Source: Lepidurus packardi (Eukaryota; Arthropoda; Branchiopoda; Notostraca; Triopsidae). Taken from it: a DNA stretch of 64,000 nt. The translations under genes and the position numbers were made by a program. Position 1 is the first letter of the stretch, and every line of letters begins with the position of its first letter. Positions 34,301 through 46,215 of this stretch are shown piece after piece. Location: positions 1,038,375 to 1,102,374 of the forward strand of contig JAKZAN010000002.1 of the NCBI GenBank assembly GCA_023053545.1. The letters run 5' to 3'. The notes beneath the pieces are model-generated. The model saw only the letters and a program-made list of their open reading frames with translations. It was not told the DNA's origin and did not search any database.

Positions 34301-36956
34301 AAGTTTTTTCTTAATGGCCATTCTGGATTTATAGGCTAATTATCAGTGCAGTTGCTGTGATGCTACCAGTGACCATATTTGTAGTCGCAGCAATCCTTGC
34401 AACAATAACCCTTGTCTGCATGAAGGGGTTTGCGTTCGTAATTTGCGTAACGAAGAAGACCCTTTCCGCTGTTTATGCCTCCCAGGTAACTTAACTTAAT
34501 TAATTGCACTTAATTAAGCCTTACATTCTGAGAATTCTCCTTATCAAAGATTCATAAAAAAACTGGTAAAATTCATTAAAACTGTAACAAAAAATGTTTA
34601 TTTTCTAGTTGAATCAGTCTAAAAACGCGTCCTTTACAGTTAATAAAAGCCGAAAGTACAACGATTACAGTAAATTCTATCTAAAAACACAAATGTAAGT
34701 AAACTCAATTAGAGTTAAGGCTATTACCGATAATTCAATTTAGAAACTCAACATTGTATCTCAAGAAACACTATTCAAAACTCTTATTAGTGCTATTTAT
34801 AAAAATATGAAAGGCAGAACGTAATTTTTTTTATTAATTTAATTTAATTTAAATTCTTTGATTACTTTTTGTTTTAGGATATCATGGACGGTTTTGTGAA
34901 GACAACTGGCGCCCATGCGAGCCCTCCCCTTGTCGAAATGGCGGGACGTGCATTGCAGCCGGAAACACTCCGCATTGCAGTTGTCCGCCCGGATTCGTGG
35001 GCCTCAATTGCGAAGAAGAATTGACGGGCTGCGATTCTTCTCCTTGTATCCATGGCATATGCGTGGACCAACCCAAAGGCTATCGCTGCTTTTGTCAACC
35101 AGGTTTTCTTTAAAGCCTTTTTCCCCTCGTCTTTCTTTCGCTTTTCCTCTCTCTTTTACAAAATCTCGAGTTCTTGCCCTTCTTAGCTTGAACAATAAGG
35201 GTTCGTCAAGAAAACTCAGCTTGGAAAAGTGCGGAGAAAACTTTCCACGCCAGTCAAGTCTCATATATGTGTCTTGTCATCTTGTCGAATAGGGTTCGGA
35301 GGAGCGCGATGCGATTACGAGTATAACGAATGCCAGTCTTCCCCCTGTCTCAACGGAGGAACCTGCTTGGACAAGTTAGGCAGCTTTGAATGCCATTGTC
35401 TAGCTGGATTTACTGGCTCTCGCTGCGATATCAAAGTAAAAACTTCCACAAACTTACCCCAAAGTCCATTTTTCTTCTAAAGGCAAAGATTTTTTTTAAA
35501 ACTAGCGCTAAGACAATCTTAGGAGCATCCCTACAAAGAATCAAGCCTTTATCGCAAATAGTTACGGAGGCGTGACGTTTCTCATGGAGCAATTTGAAGC
35601 GCCGCCCTAAACGGGTGGGGCTTCAAAGAGCCGAATGAACTCTTAACAGAGTTTAAATTGGGGTATGACTATACTCTATTAGGAAGGTCGAACTCAATTA
35701 GCGATGCGTTAGAAGGTTTCTAGCTGTCATTAGAATGGATTCAAACTCTTAATTAGAGTAATATTGGATTCAAGAGTTTTGGAAAAGTCAGGATACCGTA
35801 CCGTTCGTAAAGCAAGTTTGGGGAGTTCCTGCAAGTTTACCTTGGTTGTTTAAGGATGTTAATGAGTCACGCTTCCTCAATCAAAGGGAGGAGGGGGTGA
35901 GACTTAAAGGGGAGGGTTATTGCTGTGGTTAATTGGGAAGCTTTCTAAGCTGTGAAATCAAAGGAAACTTCCAACTTTCTAGGCCAATTTATGCGACCCG
36001 AACCCATGTCCCAGCAACCGCATTTGTATTGAGCAAGGAAGCAAGCACACTTGCGAGTGTCCCATGGGTATTGACTGCAACGAGAAGCCAACGGTAAGCT
36101 TCTCTCCTCCCGAAACGGGAATCTGGAGTTTTGTAAAGGGGAAGTAGAAAAATTGTAAGAAAAATTTCCAATTTTTCTCCGATTTCTAAGGCTTGTAGCC
36201 CCAATCCTTGTTTACATGGAGGTACCTGCTGGATAAGTAGTGGGTCGTTCTACTGTTCGTGTGCTTCAGGCTATAACGGAGTCCAGTGCCAAGGTAAATT
36301 TTCCTTTTATTCAAATTAGATTGATTTCCATCTCCCCCGTCTAGCTGAAGAATATAAATAAAGAACTTGAACTTGTTTCTTAGAGCTTGACCCAGCTTTT
36401 GCTAGCTTCGGGGGCCTCCAAATGGAACTGGAAGACCTCGAACTCAAATCGCCTCTGTCGCTCCATTTGGATCACACCCATAGCATATACGTTGCTATAG
36501 GCACTTTGGCTTGTGCTCTTCTCGTCGTTGTTTTAACCGTAAACAACACCATTTTAAACAGAAAAGCCATATCGTTCTTAGTTTGCTTTTATTGAATTTA
36601 TTTTAATTTTTATTTCAGGTGTCAGTTTGTTATTGTCGAGTTCACGAGACCTATAAACGCTGGTCTCCACGTCGATTTCCGAGTCTTTGTCGTGATTATC
36701 GTTTCCCCGCGCCAAGTAAAGATGATTATGGGTATGACCTAATTTTTTAAAGGCGTTTTAAATACGTATTTATTATATTTGTTTCGAATTTCGTAACAAA
36801 ACACTGCACTTGCACCGTTAAAGGATGGACGTTCCCCTAGCGGTGGCTATGGAAGGCGAAGGGCGGGAAGTGGCACATCAGAAGCGTGGCAGCCATAGAA
36901 ACCAATGTAATATCTACTGGAGTCATTCTCGTAAAGGCGCTGCTGTTGTAGATTAA
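28374..36956 (+). CDS. EGF-repeat single-pass transmembrane protein
   Basis: Eleven coding exons join in phase: 28374-28595, 32202-33147, 33893-34011, 34335-34485, 34878-35102, 35293-35435, 35983-36093, 36191-36293, 36384-36538, 36619-36731, 36824-36956; 806 aa. Signal peptide (GLFAISLVLWAQFAAAA), a novel N-terminal region, a Ser/Thr/Pro-rich mucin-like stretch (STLVPSTEESQTSPM..TTTLTPTPTPS), a Cys-containing module (ETCDVINGEE ... CSCCDAT), then about six EGF-like repeats: NPCNNNPCLHEGVCV, EPSPCRNGGTC, CDSSPCIHGIC, NECQSSPCLNGGTC, CDPNPCPSNRIC, CSPNPCLHGGTC. A membrane span (IYVAIGTLACALLVVVLTV) is followed by a basic cytosolic tail (CYCRVHETYKRWSPRRF). No DSL domain or laminin-G domain, so it is not a canonical Delta, Serrate or Crumbs. 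Overall shape is like DLK/C901-type proteins, but I cannot confirm the family. A 5' UTR acceptor lies just upstream of the ATG. Confidence 0.88.
29435..29467. repeat. perfect 16-bp palindrome with 1-nt centre
   Basis: Arms 29435-29450 and 29452-29467 are exact reverse complements around a single T. Confidence 0.9.
30797..30970. repeat. direct tandem duplication, unit ~90 bp
   Basis: Two copies share CACAACAACATC, TCGGATTATTTTATACTT, TTTACCATTCATGTG and TAACTAA.ACACAC in the same order, with small changes. The first copy ends in a CA repeat. Confidence 0.8.
33137..33420. repeat. tandem duplication that includes a splice donor
   Basis: Two ~160-bp copies, from ~33143 and ~33307. Both start GGGTAAGTTAA and contain CGTTTCCGT, GCCATT and GCCGCCAT/CCGCCAT before GCGTCTT. 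The first GGTAAGT is the donor of coding exon 2 of the EGF-repeat gene; the second is a decoy donor inside the intron. Confidence 0.6.
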
Positions 36957-38029
36957 ATCGACTATGTAGTTCTTCCCGGGGAATACTTCCAGAAACAGAA
37001 CTTTGGAAATTTACCGCTGATGCTTGTCGTAAGAAAATATTTAAAAAAGAAGCTTACTGCCCCCGCCCCCGAGAAAAAAGCGCCACAATTATTTTCTGTA
37101 ATAATTAAAACCGAGGATGTCATCCCTTTTTCGTGCTTTAAAAACTTCCGTCATTGTGGCGAAAACACAATTTTGTTTTGTGAAAAAAAAGAAGAAAACG
37201 TATGGTTGTGTTCTGGGTTTTTCCAAACAATCGGGTGTAAGAAACTTTTCTAGTCCGTTTTTAGTCAACATTTTCTGTACATAATTTGCGACTGTCTTTA
37301 AGTGTAAGCCTAACCCATCACAAAACCCTACCGAAACCCCTGCCCTCTAGAGGTAGAACCTTTCGAGGAAAACAAAAACGCCAACAATCTAGCACAACAA
37401 TGAAATAAAAGTCCATTTGAAGTACCAAAAAGGTTAACTGACTTTAATTTAACCATTTAACAGCTTAAAAGCTAATCTGTGTGCATTCAATCTATTAGAA
37501 GCTTACCTAACAGTTTAAAACCTATTATGTGCGATTTTAAGCTATTACAAAACTTTAGAACCTAACTTAAGTCGCTAAAAAGCTACTTCCGTATGAATCC
37601 AAGGTACTGGAAGCTTTCAGAACATGATTTCACGTGAAATCAAGTTAAAAGCAGCTATTGGAAACTTTGTAAGATATTCTTGGTCAATTAGCTTCTACGT
37701 CAATCAAGCTTCCGATGGTAATTCCTTGTAAAAATAAATTAAAAAGGTCCGTTATTTTTGGGTACCGTACAATAAAATATATTATTTTGTCAAAAACCAG
37801 TATCCCATATCAAACCCCAACACGTAACAGAGTGAAGTGGTAATTTTCCAACGTTAACGAAGAAAAGGTTTTGTGCCATGAAATGAAAAATCCAGGATTT
37901 TACTTTCAACTTGTTCCACAGACGTGGTAACTGGAATGGAACTTTAATAAGCCAGGATATTTTGTCATGAAAACTCGTCCAGGAAAAAATGGTTATGGGG
38001 AAACGCTGGTGTTCACTCTGTTTAAGTCG
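36957..38029. other. intergenic between convergent EGF-repeat gene and SERP1/RAMP4
   Basis: Mostly 3' UTR and spacer. Positions ~37446-37620 hold about three decayed copies of a ~58-bp unit with the core TTTAA(C/G)AGCTTAAAA or similar followed by CTATTA and AAGCTT. No gene seen. Confidence 0.45.
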
Positions 38030-38363
38030 TTATGCAGCACGGATACTTTGAATGATCTGGAAGACAGCTGTTGGGGGACAAGACGAAAGGTTATTAGTTC
38101 AAATAAATGAAAATTAACAGAAATTATGAATTAACCTGAGCCACAGACAACGAAAACGAACAACGCTAAAAGCCAGGGACCAACAGGGGATTTATCTTCT
38201 TCAGCTTTCTATATCAAGAGTCAGAAATGAGTTAATATTTGAATCCAAGAAGGAATGTCACAATAAGTTCGAAACTTACGGAAGATTTAGGGACGTTTCC
38301 TCGCAAGGTAACGTTCTTGCTGGCTTTTTCGTTCGCCATCTTCATTCGCTGAGTAGGAGCCAT
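38030..38363 (-). CDS. SERP1: SERP1/RAMP4, ER translocon-associated protein
   Basis: Small tail-anchored ER protein that binds the Sec61 translocon and stabilises new membrane proteins under stress. Three exons (38363-38280, 38208-38136, 38067-38030) give 64 aa; the last coding exon is 38 nt. MAPTQRMKMANEKASKNVT corresponds to the vertebrate 'KQRIRMANEKHSKNIT' start; then RGNVPKSS, a short acidic linker (KAEEDKSPVGPW) and the C-terminal span LLALFVFVVCGSAVFQIIQS, ending IRAA rather than the vertebrate IRMGM. A small intron splits the 5' UTR (donor TCTTCG|GTAAGG near 38425, acceptor just before the ATG). Confidence 0.95.
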
Positions 38364-38767
38364 GGTATCTAATAAAACCAGTCAATTAAAATACGCGAAA
38401 ATTTAAAGTTTGGGACAGCCTTACCGAAGAGATTTTCACAGCTGGCAAAGAAAACGTCAAGAACCGAGTGACGCAAAGGTCAGAAAGAACTTCGCGTGGA
38501 CGGCGTTGTCTTATATATACTCGTTAAACTTTGCAAACTAATTCCTTCCCTTGTCTATTATATAAATTAATCAAATTAAATATAAGTTCAAGAAATTTTA
38601 TACAAACCTGGATTTATGCAGAATAAAATAATCAAGTTTCAAACTGGCAACAATGAATTGGACAGTCTTGAATTTTCCAAATAAAAATAAATAAATCCCA
38701 GGTTTCGAACATCAAAATCTAATAATTCCTTCAAGTTTCTTAATACTTCCGATATTTAGACTCCTGA
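38364..38767. promoter_or_regulatory. shared promoter of SERP1 (minus) and UPF3 (plus)
   Basis: Only 404 bp separate the two start codons. A TATATATA box at 38512-38519 suits the SERP1 direction, placing transcription start near 38480. No TATA box is obvious toward UPF3. A TGACGCAA site (CRE/ATF-like) lies at ~38469. Confidence 0.6.
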
Positions 38768-40408
38768 ATGGCTAAAGAAGAGATAGAGAAGACTACTAAG
38801 GAGAAAAGTGCCCCTAAAACTAAAGAAAAGGCCCTCACAAAGGTAGTTTAACACGAATTTCCACTAAATTACAGCAATGAATTTTGTAAGATTATTGACT
38901 TGTTAAATGATATATAAATTTTGTTTACTTTTATAGGTAGTAATACGTCGTCTGCCTCCTTTGATGACTGAAGAAGTCTTCTTGGAACAAATTGCGCCCG
39001 TACCAGATCATGATTACTTCCATTTCGTAAAACCCGATCCAATTTTGGGCAGTTTGGGCTTTTCCAGAGCTTATATCAACTTCCTGGATGTGGATGACGT
39101 CTATATATTCCGCGATAAATTCGACGGCTATGTCTTTCTAGACAACAAAGGTTTAAAATTTCTCTTAACGCCCCGCAGTTTAAATTATTATTTTTTTACA
39201 TCTTTAGGCAACGAATATGTCGCTGTGGTGGAGTTTGCAACTTCCCAGAAGATTCCCAGGAAAATAAATGAAGCAGATTCCAAACGTGGTACCTTAGAAC
39301 AAGATCCAGAGTACCTTCAATTTCTTAAGGCGTTGGAATCGCCCGAGCAGTTTCATTTGCCCAGTGCAGAATCGTTTTTAGAGGAAATCGAAGTGCGGGA
39401 AAAGGAACGACGAGGTAGAAATTGATCATTCGCGTCACGAAATGGCTAATGTTTGTGTTTATTATGGCAGCTCATAGCGATGCGGTCGTCAGTACGCCCT
39501 TGGTCGAGTTCCTTAAGCAAAAGAAAGTGGAACGGACACGTCTAAGGGACGAGCGACGTGAGGATAAACGTCGGAAAGACTTGGACCGTCGTCGACAGCG
39601 AGAGGAAGAGCGTTTCAAGCGACGAGACAAGAAAGAAGACAAATCAGTCATCCTGCAAGTCCTAAAGAATCCCGAGCGCGAAAGGGACAAGGAAGAGCCG
39701 TCCACAAGCAAAGCCAGCCAACCTCGTAAGGACTTCGAGAAAAGAGATCAAGATCGGATCAGAGAGCGTGAAAAGCCCAAAGACAAAAACGTCCTCCCCA
39801 GCATCAAATTTCGCGATAAGAAAGACCGCGAAACTAACAAAAAACCGATACGAAAGGACGACCGACCAGTCAGGAAGAGTAATGACTTGACTCCTGATGA
39901 GAAACCCAGAGAAAAAAGTAAAAAACTGGAGCCCAGGGAGTCCAAACCCAAGCGTGAACAGCGGGAAGACGTCAAAGTACTAAAAAGCAATTCGGAAGGT
40001 CAAGGAGAGGTGTCAGGAATCACGTCTCAATTGGAAAAGCCTTTAATAGCTGCCAAACAAGAGCAGAATACATCTGAAGGTCTTCCTGAGCGGGAGAAGG
40101 AGAAAAGAGAGCCGGAAGAGAGGAGAAATAGAGTTGACAGGAAGGTCAGGAATAAAGACCGGCCTGCTATGCAGATTTATCAGCCAGGAAGATTGAGAGT
40201 GGGGCCTAAAGAGAGTACTGGAGCTGGAAATCCGACCAGCAGTAATTTGGCGGGAAATTCAACCTCTTCGAGTCCTTCTCCGACCCAACCTGGATATTCA
40301 GGATCTCAGAATGTGAAAAAAGCTGATAAAGAAGCGAAAGAAGAGGAAGAAAGTAAGAGCGAAATGAAGTCAATGACTTTTAAGCGCACTTCCATGCAAA
40401 ACGAGTGA
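38768..40408 (+). CDS. UPF3: UPF3, nonsense-mediated mRNA decay factor
   Basis: Bridges the exon-junction complex to UPF2/UPF1. Four exons (38768-38842, 38937-39150, 39208-39414, 39471-40408) give 477 aa, similar to human UPF3B (~480). The RNP-type UPF3 domain (residues ~25-165) has VVIRRLPP, PDHDYFHFV, RAYINFLDVDDVYIFRDKFD, GYVFLDNKG and YVAVVEFA. A highly charged Lys/Arg/Glu helix-forming middle follows (ERTRLRDERREDKRRK and on). The C-terminal exon-junction-binding motif is conserved (VRNKDRPAMQIYQPG). It ends in an acidic/basic tail. Start is the first ATG of a 25-codon basic exon. It is divergent from SERP1. A large hAT element begins 136 bp after its stop. Confidence 0.96.
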
Positions 40409-40535
40409 ATATATTGCACTGCATATGTAAAATCCGTGAGAAATGTGAGATAAAACTGCTATCCTTTTAATCCGAACTTCACTAAGAGCGAAACTACCAA
40501 GCGGTTAAAAACCTTTTACTGACAATAAAAAGTAA

Positions 40536-40543
40536 ATTACAAT
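40536..40543. repeat. left target-site duplication of the 8.26 kb hAT element
   Basis: ATTACAAT, matched exactly by 48801-48808. Eight bp is the diagnostic length for hAT transposons. Confidence 0.93.
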
Positions 40544-40852
40544 CAGTGCCGGATTTAGCGACCCAGGGCCCCTAGGCAGTTAACTGAGTCGGGGCCCCCA
40601 TTTTGGCACGTAGCAAAAAAATTGACTTTACTTTTTATTTATTCAACGCACTTTGACTTTACAAAGTAGGCAAACAGACTTAAAAATGAATTAAGCAAGT
40701 ACCAACTATAATTTTTCACGTTATAATTTGTACATTTACATATAATTACAAGATTACATTGCCGTGCGACGAACTTTCTTCTCTGCAAAGGAACGGATGA
40801 CTTCACTATAGTCCACAGACGACATTATTTCTGACTCTATGTACAGCACAGA

Positions 40853-41136
40853 CAGGCCCGTACCCAAGGGGGGGGGGGTTCGGGGGGTTTAAACCCCCCC
40901 CGAAATGTTTCCGCAAATGAAAAATATACGTTTTTCTAGCATATGGTACTTGAGAAGTTTATTTCGAATGGAGCTTTTTTTTGTTTGACTGTTTTGAAGC
41001 TCGAACAACGCGATAACTTTTCTCCTTTTTCGTATCCCCCTTTCCTTACCGGAAATATGGTATACGACAAAAATAGGATTTCAAGTTCTCGGGTTAAACC
41101 CCCGCCCCCCGAAAAAAAATCCTGGGTACGGGCCTG
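40853..41136. mobile_element. 284-bp hAT-type MITE with 8-bp duplication
   Basis: Starts CAGGCCCGTACCCA and ends in its inverted copy (TGGGTACGGGCCTG). AGCACAGA occurs exactly at 40845-40852 and 41137-41144. The inside carries poly-G and poly-C runs near both ends. It is nested in the larger hAT. Confidence 0.9.
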
Positions 41137-41503
41137 AGCACAGATATTGAATTAAGTTCTTTAATGCTGAATCTATTTAATGCTGAAAAAGACCATTCTG
41201 CCGAAGAATTTGACCCCGGTGTACATAACAGCATCCGGAGCGCTATTCCCACGTTTGGGTAAATATCCAAAAAGCCTTTTTCCAGAATGTACTTGTATAC
41301 GTCCAGTGACGATAACTCTTTCCCAGAGGTGCCGATCCCCCCCTGAGCCCAAGAGGAGTTCCCCCCCCCAGTCTGAGAATCCCCCCCCCTAAATGTTGCG
41401 ATTCATTTGAAATGAATTACAGGGTTGAAAAAATATTTAAAATTAGAAAAAGGAAGCATAACTAGTTTTATTCATCTTGGATAAGAGTATGCGTAAAAAG
41501 TTG

Positions 41504-44500
41504 TTACGAAGAATTACCAAGGATCTCTAGCAAATATTTCGATGACAGGGCAAACCGATTAATGATTTCATCGTTGGAGATGCTGGAGACAATATCAGAT
41601 TCTGATGCCGTTATCATGCAATTAGCCATCCAGGTATCGAGCATCGTGCTTCGTAATTTGTTTTTAATTATCGTTTGTTTGCTTAAAGCCCTTTCAGCTG
41701 AGCAACTGGTGACCGCTAAGCTCACCAAAATGTTGTATAGGCTTGTTAAATTCGGGAATCCAGATAACTGGTTAACCAACCGAAATGGTTTTATGAAGCC
41801 TTTCTTGACCCACAATCCAACGAACGCATCTTGTTTCAGTTCTGAGACAGAGCTGCCTTCATTGGACAGAGTTTCTTCATCGACGTTGACTTCACCTTTC
41901 TCAGCTTCAACTTCACTTTCCGAGCCCTCAATATCATCCGACTTCGTAGGTTCCTTAAAATTAGTTTGCCTTCCGCGACAAACCGACGTGACTGGAAGTA
42001 CCCGCTTCTTCCGTTTCTTTGGCAGAAGGTCGTCAACAGAGATCTCTTCTTGAATAGATTGATACACGTTACGAAAGTCGCGATACTCGATCGCAACATC
42101 AACCGGGTTCAGTCCATAATACTCGCATAATGTTACGACGCAGGTTTGAGTGACTAGGTTTTCTTTCATAAGACTCTCGTGCGTTAGGAGACTAGCTTCA
42201 CGGATTATCTTCGTGTTTTCATCTGAGAATTTGTCTTCAATCTGGACTAGAAGCAGGTCGATAGCTCGAAATAAGACTACGGTTTTCAACTTGCGAAAGG
42301 GATCTTCAATCACTTCATCCAAGCCAAGCTCGTCGAAAAACTTCTTCACCCTCGGAATTCGTTCGCTCTGAGGAAACTCAATACGGTGCTTTTCTGCAAA
42401 CGACCGTATTTCAAGTTTAATCTTTTCCCACTCCTCATCGCATCGCATACTTCTCAACTTATGGATTGCACCGTCAATAACCCCAGTCATTGATCCTAGA
42501 GGAAAATTTGCATCACGTTAATTGTAATGGGTCATAAGGAAACACTAACACTTATAGAAATTAGCTATTGTACTGTAATGATATTATGTAATGTATTTTA
42601 GCGATTGTACTGTAATTGTACGATAGGACTTACCAAGATCTACCACAACTCCTTGCAGAATTTTAGTGACGGGTTGAAGGATTTCGAATAGCTTGCAGGC
42701 CAGAGCCAGGACTCCAACAGTTTCGAACTTTCCTAATTGTATTCTCAGGCCGGCGGCTTGTGAAATGCTTTCCTTGGGCAAAGAATCATCTTTGGAAATG
42801 ACTTCCAGGCAATCCAGGGTTTCTTCAAAGCATACTAGCAGTGTAGAGCACTCGTCATGTTTACTACTCCATCTGGTAGTCTGCACTCGTTTCAGCCTTC
42901 GCCGTCTGTTTGAAGGTCCAAGTGATTTCAGGAAAATATCGTGACGTCTGTGACCGTTCATGAAAACGTAGAGCTCTTCCAGCAGAGAACAAAAATTGCG
43001 CAGCATCTGACATTCCTCGACAGCTTTTTCCACGACCAGTTTTTCCAACGATGAGCGCTACACCAAACATATAAAGCCTGAGGGCTCTGCTGAAGCATCA
43101 GAGTCTTCAGGCCTTGTCTGCAACCCCTCATGTTACCGGCTCCGTCGTAACTTTGCGCGATTATATTGCAATGTTCAATACCCATTGAACGGAGAGATCC
43201 GTTAACTCTTTCAAAGAGTTCAACACCTGACGTTGTACCAGTTGTAAAAACATCGATCAGTCGCTCCACGGGCCTTGCTTTTTCCAAGTTACTTGGGTCA
43301 ATCTCAGCGTATCTAACTAATACAGCGACGGCTTCCAGCTTACTTGTATCTTGAGTTCCATCAACAATTAAGGACACTTTGTTTCCTCCTGCTGCGATCC
43401 GCTTGCCTATCTCTTCTTTTACAGCATTCCGAAGAAGGGTCATCAAATTCATAATGGTTTGGTAACCAAGGAAGTTCACGGGACCAAACCGGCGTTCTTC
43501 GGATCGCGCTTTCTGAAGTTATTCGATGTATAGCTGAGCATCAGTATTATACTTGGCAATCATCATAAACAAGTTAACTAGCTTGCCTTTTGTACAATCA
43601 GACTTGCGAAAAGCTAGCATTTCGCTGCTGAGGTAACGGCAACAATCGATGACGACGGAAAGAACTGCGCGATTGTGGCGAGTAATTTCCTTTTGAGCAA
43701 CTAACAGATTTCGATTTATCTTATTTTTGCCGCTAAACCAACGAATTTTTGCGATTTCACATTCTTGGTGGCCGGTGCTCCGTTCATGAGTGTTCACATT
43801 ACGAGCGGCATTCTTCCAGTCGCTGTACCCATCTTTATAAAACAAATCCTTTTGACCGGGCAAGGAGAATATAAGGCAAAAAATGCAGTAAATACAACCA
43901 GTGCTTTTACTATACACAATCCATCCACGATCTTTAGGTGGGCCACTGGGTACATTTGTTAACCTCCATGATGCTCGAGGAAAGTCTGCGATAGGAGGCG
44001 CCATATCTTTGACATGGTTTAAAAGTAGGTTAATTGTTTCCGAGGTAAGTTTCTGGCCAACGAAATTTGCAGGGTCCATCTCTGGAACAGCTAATTCCGG
44101 TAATTCTTCATAATCGTCAACCAAAGCATCAAGTTCTGCATGACTATAATCTTGACTAGTACCAGCAACAGGATCAGACTCGCTGTCATCCTATTAAAAA
44201 AATACCGTTTTTTTTTCTCTTTCTACCAGCGTAGGCTCGCGCGTATTGCAGTTCAAAACCGTTTATTAACATATGGGTGATAGTCCTTTTATGGCGCCAT
44301 ACCTGTGTCTGTGTCTGGCTTTGAATAGAAGGTGAAGTCGATTCATTGTCTGTCTGCCACTGGTGTGTGTCATTTTGACTGCTGGAGGTCGATGTTTGCG
44401 GATCACGTGTCGGTGTTTCACTTGACCCAACTGCCGCTGCAGCAGTACTAGCAGTCAGGGTGACAGGGTTGCCAAAGAAATTTCGAAGGCTCTTTGATGG

Positions 44501-44575
44501 TTGAGTTTCAGTAGTAGTTGCTTCTTGGCTACTCAAAGAATTACAAAGAAAATAATTAATGCACAGGGCAGACAA
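41504..44575 (-). pseudogene. hAT transposase (ZMYM1-like), disabled
   Basis: Exons on the minus strand: an N-terminal one ending at the donor CACAG|GTATGG (44312), a long one 44190-42635 and a last one 42495-41504. Order: Ser/Thr-rich start; TTF-type zinc finger (GCIYCIFC ... HERSTGHQE); DDE core with first Asp in SLIVDGTQDTS and second in AQSYDGAGNMRG; a helical insertion; and the C-terminal hAT dimerisation domain (SAERALSKQTIIKNKLRSTM). Two lesions disable it: an in-frame TAA after AQLYIE (43521-43519) and a frameshift near 43045 after WCSAHR, where the frame continues as EKLVVEKAVEEC. An intact copy elsewhere would be needed to move this family. Confidence 0.88.
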
Positions 44576-45221
44576 AATTATAGCTATTACTCTGACCTAT
44601 AATGGCTATAGGATACCTAACACTTTTATGGTCAAACAGGAAACATATCAGGTCATCGCACGAAATTCGTTCGACATTTAACAATATCTTTGTGTCTCTA
44701 ATGATATGAGAAGTAAAATTTAATAAGTATCGAAGAGACTTTTTTAAATATTGCATGATAAATTTGTAAATAGGAGTCGAGTTTTTGTTTCTAAAATAAT
44801 TCAGAAACTGGGCTTCGAAGTGAACTGTTTTTTTAAATGAATTTAAAAGAAAATACCATTACAATCCGACTACTAGTTTTTGATGTATGACTTGATAATT
44901 TTTTCGTGCTGAAAGCCTTCTCTTTAAAGCATACTAGCCATAGGTATCCCGTAGCCTTAAAGGGCAATCGCCTCGGACATAGAGTATTGATATTTGATGG
45001 ATTTTTATTGTACACATTATTCTAAGAACGGGAAAATTTGTTTCAAATTTTTCCGACTAACCGTTTCCGAGTTATTGGCTTGCGAAGTTTTGGCAATTTT
45101 CCCGCCACTAGAACCGTGACGTCAATAACGGGAACAGCGCTAGAGTTGTGGCTTACGGGCGCTTCGTATACACTGGCTTTGTGTAGGCTTCCTCTGTGCT
45201 GTGTGATTTTTAGTGGAAAAA

Positions 45222-45656
45222 ATGGCAAGTAATCTGCCATCAAAGACAAATAACCATAGTGGTAACTATTGTGTTGCTTACGGTTGCAATAACAGTGGAA
45301 GATCTGGTGTAGGGATATATACATTCCCAAAAGACGCAGAAAGAAGACGGCAATGGGTGTTGCAAGTGCAAAGGACTAGGGCTGATTTTGTGGAAGCCAC
45401 ATGTAAATCGGCGTCTCTCTGTGGTGATCACTTCACCGAAGATCAATTTGACGGTAGTGTTGATCGACAGTTAGCAATGGGATTTCGGGCTAAAAGGCGT
45501 GGTAGGAGTTTGTTGCCAACCGCTATCCCTACTAAGTTTGATAGGCCGGCTACTGTGTCTGGGCTGCGAAGTCCACCCAAACCTCGGAAAACCTCAGCTA
45601 TTGAGAAAAGACAACGCCATAACGTAAATATACTCCAACGTTTGAAGACAAAATAG
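45222..45656 (+). CDS. THAP-domain protein of the nested element
   Basis: About 144 aa from the ATG. The zinc-coordinating C2CH THAP domain (residues ~15-95) shows CVAYGCNNS, YTFPKDAERRRQWV, the second pair LCGDHF, and the closing LLPTAIPTKF motif (AVPTIF equivalent). THAP domains bind DNA in THAP-family transposases. A second open stretch (to 46037), probably a spliced or former continuation, carries three copies of DFSCQFSG-type repeats and an acidic run (EENNEEEET-like). The DDE catalytic part is absent, so it cannot transpose DNA by itself. Confidence 0.7.
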   Translation: MASNLPSKTNNHSGNYCVAYGCNNSGRSGVGIYTFPKDAERRRQWVLQVQRTRADFVEATCKSASLCGDHFTEDQFDGSVDRQLAMGFRAKRRGRSLLPTAIPTKFDRPATVSGLRSPPKPRKTSAIEKRQRHNVNILQRLKTK

Positions 45657-46020
45657 GGTAATGACATATGCACGTTTTAGATTATCCAAGAATTGCTGCT
45701 TCAAGGCGAAAGTACAAGTTCTGTCCCAACAGTTGCCACAAGCACTTGTACGTCAGACTCGGTGCTTGACTTAGTTTTTTCTGAGTCGACACCCGCAATT
45801 AATATGGAGTCGTTTCTCGAAGTAAATCTGGAAAACAATGAAGAAGAAGAGACTTTGGCCGAAGCTACCATGAAAGATTTCTCTTGTCAATTTTCCGGAG
45901 TTGAAACGGCAGACTTTTCTTGTCAGTTCTCCGGTATGACGACCCAAGACTTCTCTTGTCAGTTTCCTGAAGACGGGCTACTTTTGCCGGTAAATAGGAT
46001 ACCAATGCATATCAAATGTT

Positions 46021-46215
46021 CTAAATTGAAACACTAACACTGGCACGTGGGTTTGGCATTGGCAACCTTTGAGCCCTATATGGCTCAAACTGGTAGGCCT
46101 GAGCACACGCAACTATTGGCACAGGAATGACAAAAGCCTGGTCCAATTCCGTCCCTTCATCCTCTACAAAGGGGCTTCTATCAAAATAAACGCTCTCGTC
46201 GAAACCTTCAGCCAT
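46021..46215 (-). CDS. short transposon-associated protein with YQFEP motif
   Basis: About 64 aa starting MAEGFDESVYFDRSPF. It contains an acidic lead, IPVPIVACAQAYQFEP and an unstructured tail. A clear paralogue lies at 49606-49896 (MAENSDESDYFDRSYI, AQPYQFQP). The PYxFEP motif also occurs at the start of many invertebrate proteins annotated as P2X7-like; that link is only a resemblance. It lies at the right end of the nested element. Confidence 0.45.
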   Translation of the reverse strand: MAEGFDESVYFDRSPFVEDEGTELDQAFVIPVPIVACAQAYQFEPYRAQRLPMPNPRASVSVSI

